Shown one piece after another: positions 50,745 through 60,391 of a stretch of 64,000 nt of DNA. The notes under the pieces are model-generated. The model made no database searches. It was not told the DNA's origin and saw only the letters and a program-made list of their open reading frames with translations. The stretch is from Plasmopara viticola. Its lineage: Eukaryota > Oomycota > Peronosporomycetes > Peronosporales > Peronosporaceae. The stretch is taken from contig MBPM02000012.1 in assembly GCA_001695595.3 (NCBI GenBank), forward strand, positions 124,001 to 188,000, given 5' to 3'. The position numbers and the translations under genes were made by a program. Numbering within the stretch: the stretch's first letter is position 1; every line of letters begins with the position of its first letter.

Positions 50745-51379
50745 CTAATAATAATCGTATTTTATAAGCATTTACACGCAATCAATATGATCTTTACATT
50801 GCATACTGAAGACGTAGTAGATTGTAAGTCGCCTTGTACCAAAACTACTGCCTAGAAAAGCGCACATACGTTATCACTGCTGAAAAGACGCAAGGCATCC
50901 GTCAAATGATGGCCTAGCAGTGAAAGCGCAGCGAAAAGACTTGCTTTTTAAAGCTGGATATCTAGCACGAAGAGGATGTCGACCCGACTGAGTCGTTACA
51001 CGGGGATGATACAGGCCAACGTCAGAGACCGTAGATGTCATTGCGAGTACTACAATAAACTCGACAGGTCGTGTGCAAGGAAAATCTTACTTTGTTTCGC
51101 CAGCAATTCGAACGAGTTCAGGGGCTGCGTTAAAGATCTTATTCACAAAATTTAATTACAAAGCGGCTACGTACCGCAACATGAAGCTAGCCACGATTTG
51201 TTTGGCAGACTTAGGATGTGTTGTGGGATTTGTCATGCAGGTACGTCTGGGTCTACAGAAGGTTCAAGTGACACAACTTGTTAGCGATATCAAACAGTCT
51301 TACTTAAGGTTGTTGGTCGAAATTTCCAATGGGCCTGGAATTTACTCTTACAATAGTCCAATTGATAGATAAAGTGCGA
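50745..51379. other. Spacer between helicase promoter and TIR element
   Basis: A 99-codon plus-strand ORF (51073-51372) ends seven bases before the 8-bp flank of the TIR element. It has no motif I recognise. On the right side of the element a short protein-like frame (about 53906-53970) resumes, so the element may have landed in an older decayed coding sequence. Confidence 0.4.
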
Positions 51380-51387
51380 TAAATTTA
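51380..51387 (+). repeat. Left target-site duplication TAAATTTA
   Basis: The same eight bases occur at 53897-53904, exactly outside the inverted repeats. Because TAAATTTA is palindromic, it could also be read as the outer end of the inverted repeats. Confidence 0.75.
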
Positions 51388-51544
51388 GGGAATCGGTAAT
51401 TTCCACTCACCCTTTTGATGATTTCCACTTACCCCCTTGTTTATTGGTCAAGTTCTGTTTAATGTCACTGCGCCGCACTTATACTAAACTCTCAAGACGT
51501 GCTCACGCGCACGTATCCGCAGCGCATAGCACACTTGAGAACTC
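51388..51544 (+). repeat. Left terminal inverted repeat, 157 bp
   Basis: It runs from GGGAATCGGTAATTTCCACT to CACTTGAGAACTC. It aligns without gaps to the reverse complement of 53740-53896 with about 13 differences. Two spaced copies of ATTTCCACTYACCC lie within the outer 50 bp, as expected of transposase-binding repeats. Confidence 0.93.
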
Positions 51545-53002
51545 GATCAAGCGCTGTACAACGCAATAGCGACATCAGTTTTCGTCGACGGGTGCTCAGG
51601 TAATTTGTGGCTCAATCAATCGTACATTCAATGGTACTTCTAACAAGTTGCAATGATATTTACAGCAAAAAATTGGACGTAGGAGACGAACTGGCAGTTA
51701 AAGGTGCAGTAAATATTCTCGTGGTGTGCGGCGTTGGTGCTACGGAGGCACAACAACTTGTAAAGGAGTTGAACACAAGCCCAACGAATCAAGAAAGCAT
51801 AAAGTTGCAATTTGATGCGGTACACAAGAAGAAAGAAGCGGGCAATAAACATCGTAGCAGGCGCAAACAAAATAAGCGTGGTGCTCGTATCTCCATCACC
51901 GATCACGAAAAGTCACCCGAATTTCGTGTGTGTCAGCATTGCGGATGTGACGATGCTGTCGTTGCGTGTATGTCATGTGCACCTGGTGGTCTATCAAGCA
52001 GTGCTGATGTCAACGTCAAGAATGTAGCTGACGAAGTCGCTCAAGGTTATTTGCTTTGTGCTCGATGCGACGATGAGGAGTATGCCGGACTTAATAGCCA
52101 TTCTCAAGTGCGTCTTCAGTCGGCATTGGCCGCAGAATCGACCGAATTTTCTGAATCAGGCAATGTCGGAGCGATTGGTCAAGCTCAAACTCCTACAATG
52201 ACCATCGGGCACCCCAATGTCGGCAAGTTCAGTGTGTTGAACGCATTCGCAGGCAAGAAGGTCGTGAGTGTTTCTCACACACCAGGACACACAAAGCGAC
52301 TTCAGACGATCATGATTGTACCCGAAATCTGCATTTGTGACTGTCCTAGTCTTGTGTTTCCATTCGCTGGCGTTGCAAAGCATCTGCAGGAGCTCAGTGG
52401 ATTATATCCGTACTCTCAGGTGAGGAACACGTGGTGTTGTTTTCAAGCTGTTATCTAATTTTGTTGCGTCGACTTCTGCCAGATTCGAGAGCCTTACTCA
52501 GCAGTTCATTTTCTCGCCGAGAACGTTGTGCTTGAAAGGATTTTGGATCTAAAGCCTTGTACTCAACTTTTTGACGACTTTCAGAAAAAATTGATATGTT
52601 AGAATGACCGAATTGTACCATTTTGACCGCTTTTCTGCCTTCTTTCATTGACAGGCATGGACCCCGTGGACGTTGTGTGAGGCGTACGCAGAGAAGCGCG
52701 GGTATCGCACAGACCGTCGAGGAAGGCCTGATCATCAGCGTGCCGGATCAGAGCTGGTACGCGATACCGTCGATGGCATATTGCCGCTGTTCTTTCTCCC
52801 GCCTGAATACATTGGCAAAGATTGCACACCGACTAGCATCGCCAAGTATTGCGAGCACAAAAAGGGCTCACTAAAACCCAGAAAAATTGACGATAGAAAC
52901 GTTAGCTCTGACAAGAAAGAGCGAGATCAGGGAGCTGCAGCAAAACCTGTGCAGGGAAGAACACCTTCGCAGTCTACGCATTTCAACGCGTTTAGTGTAT
53001 AA
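51541..53002 (+). pseudogene. Chimeric captured gene: B-box-like zinc finger joined to GNL1 GTPase 3' half
   Basis: The open frame 51607-52458 encodes a basic segment (about residues 74-95), then CQHC...CMSC...CARCD...H (109-165), spaced like a B-box zinc finger. From about residue 190 it resembles GNL1/MMR1 GTPases: GHPNVGKF (201-208, G1), SHTPGHTKRLQT (G2) and DCPS (245-248, G3). A 63-nt intron (52420-52482, GTGAGG..CCAG) joins YPYSQ to IREPYSAVHFLAEN. A last exon (52655-53002) gives AWTPWTLCEAYAEKRGYR and a GNL1-like end. The frame before this exon does not match by one base, so an indel is likely near an A6 run at 52585-52590. G1 has GKF in place of GKS, and G3 has DCPS in place of DCPG; both should abolish GTP hydrolysis. 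The G4 part, N-terminal in this circularly permuted family, is absent. A possible intron at 51600-51665 extends the frame to the TIR edge. Confidence 0.8.
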
Positions 53003-53094
53003 GACTCGAACTCCAGTGATGCAGACAGCCATTAGACATTTTACCAAGCTGTCTATCTAGCCATTCTGTCATTAATACATCTCGATCACTTCGT

Positions 53095-53655
53095 TTACCT
53101 TGTGATACAATACAACCTTGCACGCTCCACATCTTCCACCGGGCATTCCTCAAGCTCTGCAGCAACGTCCACAATATCTTCTCGCAGCAATTGCACTTCG
53201 TCAAACTGTAGCCCAAAGTCGACAATCTTTCTTTGCACAAGATCATGCGTCACGTCGGCACGAGGAATATGGCACAGTATAAAGACTCAATCGACAACAT
53301 CGTCCACACTTAACACCCGCACTACAGTGGCAAAAAGCAGTGTTATCAGCTCACTCTTGTAGAGCACATCACTAGCCAGAACTTTATCGACATCCAACAA
53401 AGCGCCGGGAAATTCCTTTAACAGTGTCTGCGTAGACGACTTGTCGCCCCAGAACAGCGAGCGCGCAGTCACGACGTTTTCTGCTTCATTCATTCGCACG
53501 TTCTTCGTTGAAAGGTCGACAATTTCGCCGTCACCATCTGTAGCTAGACACGTATCAGCTCCAAGCTTGGACGACACGATGCTGCAAATACCGGTGCCAG
53601 CGCCCAATTTCAGGACGCGTTTGGCACGCACAAGCTCTGAATGGCGCCATAAATA
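53095..53655 (-). pseudogene. Captured 3' part of a family-16 (METTL21-like) methyltransferase gene
   Basis: Read from 53655 down, one frame gives YLWRHSELVRAKRVLKLGAG, then TGICSIVSSKLGA (motif I, SAM binding), LATDGDGE, and ASDVLYKSE, the DxxY-type motif of protein lysine methyltransferases. A TGA at 53287-53289 interrupts it. The same frame then continues through LCHIPRADVTHDLVQRKIVD and ends ERARLYCITR with a TAA at 53095. The 5' half of the gene is missing. A further coding-like scrap (HGYMNGYDAPDIDVIAY) lies between 53655 and the inverted repeat at 53740, so captured sequence seems to reach the repeat boundary. With one stop and no start region it should not make an enzyme. Confidence 0.78.
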
Positions 53656-53739
53656 CTAAAACCGCATCGTCACTATTTCAGTATGCTATAACATCAATGT
53701 CCGGAGCATCATAGCCGTTCATATACCCGTGTTCACCGA

Positions 53740-53896
53740 GAGTTCTCAGGTGTGCTATGCACTGCGGATACGCGCGCGTGAGCACGTCTTGAGAGTTTGG
53801 TGTAAGTGCGGCGCAATGACATTAAACAAAATTTGACCAATAAACAAGGGGGTGAGTGGAAATTATCAAAAGGGTGAGTGGAAATTAACGGCTCCC
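53740..53896 (-). repeat. Right terminal inverted repeat, 157 bp
   Basis: It is the reverse complement of the left repeat (51388-51544), with about 13 differences and no indels, including both ATTTCCACTCACCC subrepeats and the internal boundary GAGAACTC. Confidence 0.93.
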
Positions 53897-53904
53897 TAAA
53901 TTTA
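53897..53904 (+). repeat. Right target-site duplication TAAATTTA
   Basis: It matches 51380-51387 exactly; the next bases outside differ (GTGCGA on the left, ATGTCA on the right). Confidence 0.75.
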
Positions 53905-55820
53905 ATGTCATAGATCCAATCAAAAGATTAGTCCAAGCAGAAGCATTGAAGCTGCTAAAAAATGAAAAGACGAGGATATGAAACGGGCATGTACTTTATC
54001 TAGTGATGCTGTACGAGATTGTCGGTGGAGCAGGCGCGATGATGCTGGATAGAGCTGTGCAGTACGCTGGAGATATAGTCAACTTTTTTGTGATCGTGTC
54101 TATTACTCTAATGCGCTAATTTTTCAAATGCCAACATTTGATATTTGCTGCATTTACGAAAGCTTTGCATAAAAAGTTGTAGACATGGATCCAATCAATA
54201 AAAGTAATTCGAGTCTAGACGCGCTTGTGCTCTGATAAGATGCGTAACGAGGAATGCTGAGACCAAGCCTTTTATCGCATTGGAATTTTAACGAAGTCAA
54301 ATTATGATACCGGCTATAGTGGATACTAAAAGATTCTGCAAGATCGACTGTACCTGTACAATATGCAGGATGTCTGCCACTGAGTATACTAAGGCATGGC
54401 AAACTCAAAGATCGCGGCTGCTCGGGGCGATGCATGGACGAACAGCGAGTTGATGCGTGTCAACCGACGATTTGAAGCTGTTTGGCGTAAGCAAAGAAAA
54501 TATTTTGCTTAGAGCCGGTAGGGCAGTAGCAGTGGTGTAAGTTTTTTTTTGTAAATGTGAAACAATCATAGAGGAGTTAAGTCAATACGAGACTTTTACT
54601 ATTTTTTTATTTAACCTAGCAAGCGTGATAAGTTACAGATTTACCGACTAATAAAACACCCTTAGTTTCGAACCCTGGCATACGGACACTTGAGCTCAAT
54701 TATTGAACGTACAGAATACAAGCTTAATGAATTGCAATATAAAAGAACACTGCCACACGAACAGAATAGACATGCAATGGCTATCTTGCAAGAGCAGCCA
54801 CCGTGCAGGGACCGTGGCAACAATCTAAATCGTTTCTCGACTTTCCTTAAACGTTCAAATCGACTAATGAAATCGCTTCATCAAGGTGATATTTGTAAGG
54901 ACAACAAACGAAGGACAGCTTTTTTCTGTAATCTCAGTGATCACGCTTCCTATTTTGCACGCAACGTCGACGCAAAACGTATGATAAATATAATAGCGTG
55001 GTTTCTGTTTCCATTGATCGTGCATAGAGCTTTCACAAACAGGGAGCTACTTATCGAACGACTGCAGTCCTGAATGGCAACGTAGGCCCGCCTCGCACAC
55101 AACTCTATTGTCTAGGCAGTAACAATAGACGAGTCAATTTCAATCGATCTTTTGGAGCAGTAAAGCCATAGCCGTGCTAGCTCCTCTGAAAAGTTTTGAT
55201 GGGGATTTTTTCATTCCGTAGATCAATAGTCTGGGTGCCGGCCGATCAAACTTTAATGAGATTGAGCGCTTTTGACCTAAGCAATATCAGCTATTCTGGC
55301 TGCAGTAAACTAGGGCGCATGATTTATGACTGTTCCAAAAGAGAATCGGTTAATAATAATTTCGTCTCGTTTAAGGACTTAAAAAGGTTGCTAACAGAAA
55401 CCGCACCTTCGTGCACCGGAAAATGCTGTTCACTTGTACAGGTACTGAAGAGGATCTAAGCTCTCGTGAAGGTTGTGAAGTTGAAATACTTTTTGAAAAT
55501 TATCTTTCAGAGCTTGACAACTCTCGGAGAAGGAGACAGCAGCGATATACTATTGGTTGCATGCGCCTAATGACTAGAGTTTATCATTTCAAGTTCCCTT
55601 CGCGAAAACCTGCACGCGGACGAAGAATTGCAAAACAAATTACGTCAGCTCCTTTTCGACAAGCTAAATTAAACAATGTTAAACGTCACAGAATTCGGGT
55701 ACTTCTAGCAGTTAGCTTACAGTTAACAGTACAAGGCTATTTCTAGCCCCATACATGGACAATGTGACTTAATTCAACATAGAGTAAGGTCTAACTAGAT
55801 AGGCACAAGCTTCGAATCGA
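53905..55820. other. Intergenic region with unassigned ORFs
   Basis: ORFs at plus 54690-55073 (127 codons, non-ATG start), plus 55411-55746 (111 codons, arginine-rich middle) and minus 54154-54435 (93 codons) have no motif I recognise. I regard none as a supported gene. They may be parts of decayed mobile elements. Confidence 0.45.
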
Positions 55821-56318
55821 TTGGGTGAAAAAGGTAAAAGTGCCTACAAATCCAAATTTGCGAAACAGGGCTTTAGTATCAAATCTTCTAACTCCTTCTG
55901 TCATACGGCTTTTTATAGGAAGCCTGTGAAGTGCAAGTATATGCTCGAGATAAGTATCAAAGGTAGTGATTTCTACACGAAGGTAGATGTATCGAGCGTA
56001 AGTCTTCTGTAAGGAGAAGAAGTCATATACATAGTCAGCTTTAGTGGCTATAAAGCCAACCTTGCAAAAAAAAATCGGCATAGAACAGGAATTAGGCTGC
56101 TAGCCAGCTGTAAGACTGTTCAATTTGCTTCAAGTGCGCTGCAATTAAATGATCACGTTATTGGCAGTGGTGGTGGCAGCCATACAAACAAGTTGACTTT
56201 TTCTGCTAAAGGCCAGAGATTTTACGACAAATCAGCGAAGCCAATAACTAAGTACGGTTTATTGCTGGTACCACGCAAGGATGGTATGACAGCAGAAGTC
56301 TACCGCGGCATTATTTAG
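55821..56318 (+). pseudogene. Decayed coding sequence of unknown family
   Basis: A single frame runs 55821-56318 with one internal TAA at 56010-56012 and closes at a TAG. Before the stop it reads SDFYTKVDVSSVSLL; after it, VIYIVSFSGYKANLAKKNRH, VQFASSALQLNDHVIGSGGG and YGLLLVPRKDGMTAEVYRG. Protein-like text continues in another frame downstream (NLGASSGQQDVIDD, then AIENERLQKLNDK near 56400), suggesting a frameshift. Composition and length look like real coding sequence that has decayed, but I cannot name the family. It could be a host gene or a less common mobile element. Confidence 0.5.
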
Positions 56319-59300
56319 TGAGATCCCAATTCCTTAAATCGTAAATTTGGGTGCCTCTTCAGGTCAACAAGATGTCATTGACGATAGCACAGATTGAGCT
56401 GCGATTGAAAATGAACGCCTTCAGAAGCTCAATGACAAAATCTAATTGCCGTATATTTGTTGTGAAGGAACCGACGCTATCAGACCCAAACCACTGTCAC
56501 AAGGTTTTCTTGGTAAGCAACGCGGCAGATTTCTAATTCGTGTGTTAGCTTTTGAGACAAAAAACAGTCTAAGGCGCTCAAAGACGAGATTGCTGAATAC
56601 AAGCACTAAGTGCACCTGATCTCTTAAAGTCATAAGACTATTCCACCCTTTCAAAAATGGGCGAGGACTCTATTCTATTGTGCTTTTAAAGGTGGAAATT
56701 TCAAAATTTACACGCTAAGACCTCACCGATTTTTAATTTCCTGGACTCTAGAGCATAGACTTTGCTTCAGAATCTCGAACGCTATTATGCATTTTTTATT
56801 ATTTCAGGTGGCTCCAAATTCAGCCGCCTCCTCGGGCCCACAAATTCACAAATTTTATCAAGTCGTTCGATCAGTGATAAAGCTTGTCCGACAGCAGTGT
56901 GAAGATTTCTCATAAAATTTGTAATTGTCGATAGACAAGCGGTGAGCGACAGAATGGATCAATGTATTCAATATATTGCAGATAAAGGGCTTAATTATAT
57001 TATACGATGTTAGTGTCCAACCTGAAATATCATATTCTCACGAAGAAAAATTTAATTCGGCAAGGACATATTTATTTCAATATTCCTTATTCCTTGAGTA
57101 CGTATTTTTTAGCGAAAAATAGAACATTAGTCGTGCGCCAGAAACCAGCATGCCTTCTTCTAGTTTACGGAAAGCAGCAAAAGTTCGGCTAAATGTGGCA
57201 GCCCACTACATAACCAAAGTACTTAAGCAAGACAGGTTGCTTTGATAACCACAAAGCGGCTTACAAGAAGGTCAAATAAATCATTACCGTACTAACTATA
57301 AAGCCTAGGAGCTGATTATTTATAAACTGTGCACTTTGGTTAGCCGGCAAAATCGCTTCGTTCACCGCAGAGCTAAGAGCTCACCCGCAAATTGGGCAGT
57401 TTGTGTTAGGTCTCAAAGCCAAGTAATTTTCAAAGGCTTTGAGTACCAGAGCAAAGGTAAATATTCTCTTAAAGGGTCTGCGGAGCTCCAAACGCTTTAA
57501 AATCACTGCTAAGCTCTATTTTAAAAAGCTGTGCTCGCTTGTGAGAAAGCTTTCGCACATAGGGAATAAGGCCTAAGACCTGAACTGAAGTCAAACCCTT
57601 GATTTTGTTGACTGTCAAGGCGACCTGCAATTCCGTGCGGAACTCATTATGAAGCAGAGTTCGCCGAGGCTTTCTCGTAAAGCTGCGTCGAGATGTTTAT
57701 GTACAAAACGCTCAGAATAGATGCAATTCGATATTACGATAATGTATATATCGTTTGCAATTTTATGATTCGAATTAATATTAGAAATATGTGGTCTTAA
57801 TCAGCACGCTGGTCTATATTGGTGCCGGCCACATGCCCGCAACACATATAGTTCTGAGTGCCATGTTAGCATATAAGAAATCCTAGACATCTGAATTGCC
57901 TCTTGACCCTCAGGTGTTAGCTCGATACATGGAGCATTTACCAGAATTTAGCTTCATTTCAATCAGCTCAAAACTTAATCCGATTTTTCTTACACTAAGT
58001 CCTTTGATTAAACGCTATTGCCGTGGTATTGAGAAGTCACCATTTATTTTCCCAGATCAAATGCAAGTCATCACATTTTTAGACGTCTTGGGCGCAGTGA
58101 AAGGTCTCATGCGATGCTTTATTGGTGTACTTATATCACGCCTTTTGTTTACTTCTAAGAAAAAATTTGAGACCGAAAAACGGTACAAAGTATGCGTTCT
58201 GCAGGGTGTACTTGGCGAAAACGTACAAGTGCATATTCACCCGCAGTGCGACTTGTGACCCCTAACGGGGTAACGGCTTCTTTTTGATTAGTTTTGTTGT
58301 CTGAGTGCGACAACTGAATGTGTGTTAAAGATTGGCGCCGGCGGCTTGTTATCTACTTAACATCGTAAACGGTGGTGTTGGTTACACATGCTTGGCCACT
58401 CGAGTCAATGTAAGTGGTCTGTGAAACACGAGACCTTTGCAAAGCATACATGATGAAACATTTGCACCCATCAAACGACTTCGTGCGTATAAAAACGCCT
58501 GCTGCAATGCAAATGGTCTACACACCGTGTCCTTAATACTGATTGAAAAAAGTCTGCATTTTACATAGCTTGCGATGTAGACGATAGATATTTGAAAGTT
58601 TAACATAAGCATTTCTTACGGGTAATGCGCATCCTTCAAGCTTCTTGTACATATACCTAACAATTAGCCAGAACGACAGTGACACTGAACACGTCCGCTC
58701 TATTTCTACTCACAAATTGCAGAAGTTGCTTTAAATGCACTAAAAATCAAGTGTAGTGATGTTGCAGTAGAATTTTGCATAGAAAGAGCTTGAGCTCAGG
58801 CATAAGCTTAAGCTTTATCATGTGATACTGACCATTAAAGACAGGACGGTAGTAAGCTGTAACTCTAGGTAGAAAAAGTTCGAATATCTTAAATCACGCG
58901 TCTTTTAAGCAAATTAATATTGGCAAACTCGGTAGCACTTGCATTTAGTCTTTGGGTCGCTTGGACGAAGTCTCTATGAAGATAAAACGGTATACCCATT
59001 TTCCTCAAGTCATACAAGACGAGCAAAACAAGGTACTTAATCCCGAGAGAGTTTCATATTTGATCAAGCTAGTACCCGTGGCGATCATTGCGCGTGAAGG
59101 CGCTCTTCAGCTTTAAATAAGCTCTGCTTTAGCCTCTTCACCAAAAGATGCCCAACTCATCCGCGTCGATCACATCGGCACCTAAGGCGGAGGTTTTGGC
59201 AAAACTTAAACTGCTCACGATGAGCAGAGATGCCACTAAAGAGAGAGTAATGAAGCAACTTAGTTATGAGTCCGATATGTGAAATGGTTCATGATGTTCT

Positions 59301-60030
59301 CCCTCTTGCCCACCGAGAAACTTTAGCCATTTTATAGCTTGATGCAAGTGGAGACAAATGGCACTTACGTTCAATAGTCACTTTAGCCGGCTATCGCCTC
59401 CTGGTAGTCGCTGACCGGCGTGACGCTTAAATTTGTGTGTCATGTGTAGTTACGCTTTCTCACAGCACTATATACAAAGGAGGCAGTCAAACTTCTCCAA
59501 GAGCTACAAACTTGCTGACTTAAATAAATTTGGAAAAATCTTGGAGATGAGATGGTAGTAATTAACTTAGCGTATGCAGCCCAAACAGAGGTGAATTGTG
59601 AAGCCTAACTTTCTTTTTGGTAGGCCGTAATTGACAATAATTGCTTTGTTCGACTAATAGGCAGTAATGGTAAAGGAAGGTTCTTTAAGTCAAGCTTTAT
59701 CGAGCGGTCCAGCCCTCACGGACCTTGCCTATGCTGTTGACGAGAAGGTAGATTTCTGAGCTGCGGGACAGCACGCGAATAATTGTCAATGCTTCATATG
59801 GAATTCTGGCCACAATCGCCTCTGGGGTGTCCTCACGCCAAAAGCGCCATAATTCAAAGGCCAAAATCACGGTCAACAAGAATTTGGGAAGGCTAAGGGC
59901 ACCATCTAGTAGGCGCAGGCCTGTTATATGTGAAAGAACTAGAATTGTTGAGCCCTATATTCTTCTTACAGAATTGAGGCGAAATAGGTTGTGTGCTATT
60001 AGCACAAGTCGTGCTTTTGAATCTATATTG
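56319..60030. other. Intergenic region, mostly unassignable
   Basis: The first 250 bp probably continue the decayed coding region ending at 56318. The only other sizeable ORF is plus 57896-58258 (120 codons), with hydrophobic stretches but no motif I recognise. The rest is short open frames. Confidence 0.45.
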
Positions 60031-60391
60031 CTGCTAAACGTTTAAGAATACCAAATGTAATCCTTGTCGATTTCATGCCACCGGGCGAATCCAAATAAAA
60101 CTTTTCTGTCAAAACAATTTAGCTTAAAGCTAAAGGTTAATGAGAACAACAAGTAGACATTGTCACTGTTCTTTTTACCAACCTGGAATCTTGGTGGATC
60201 TTCTTGTGGAGTTTATTCGCTTTGACAGCGTCGAGCGCTATTTGACCTTGACAATGTATGACCTCATCTTGGGCATGATGTGGCTGGAGTATCACGAACT
60301 CTGTGTTGCTCAGAGATCAAGGGGGCTCTCTCTAACTTCTAGTAGAGCTCTTGTGAGACGGGCGCGCATACTGATCTCAGTAGTTGACTGA
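60030..60391 (+). mobile_element. Ty3/gypsy protease remnant
   Basis: The plus-strand frame at 60140-60391 contains DLLVEFIRFDSVERYLTLTM followed by YDLILGMMWLEYHE. This matches the C-terminal half of gypsy retropepsins, where a (Y)D(L/V)(I/V)LGM(P/D)WL motif follows the flap. The catalytic DTGAS segment is not recognisable upstream. Confidence 0.75.

Larger units (their letters stand above)
51388..53896. mobile_element. Pack-type TIR transposon carrying captured host gene fragments
   Basis: This 2509-bp element is delimited by 157-bp inverted repeats and an 8-bp direct flank. No transposase ORF or RNase-H-like catalytic motif is visible, so it would need a transposase in trans. The interior holds pieces of at least two, and probably three, host genes. 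On the plus strand a B-box-like zinc-finger segment is followed by the 3' half of a GNL1-type GTPase gene with introns retained. On the minus strand there is the 3' part of a methyltransferase gene. Introns show capture at the DNA level. This is the arrangement of Pack-MULEs in plants. The 8-bp flank fits hAT-type or some MULE-like elements, but the superfamily is uncertain because the long repeats are unlike typical hAT ends. Confidence 0.85.

Noticed and set aside
51388..53896. The TIR element as a PIF/Harbinger transposon because its ends start with GGG
   Set aside because: Those elements duplicate a 3-bp TWA. Here the bases next to the ends are TTA on the left and TAA on the right, so a 3-bp direct duplication does not fit.
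51388..53896. The GNL1-like fragment as an LSG1-type GTPase
   Set aside because: The text after G3 (LQELSGLYPYSQ, IREPYSAVHFLAEN, CEAYAEKRGYR) fits GNL1 better than LSG1.
54664..54700. TTTCGAACCCTGGCA, resembling the T-arm of a tRNA on the minus strand
   Set aside because: No A box at the right distance upstream and no cloverleaf or acceptor stem could be built around it.
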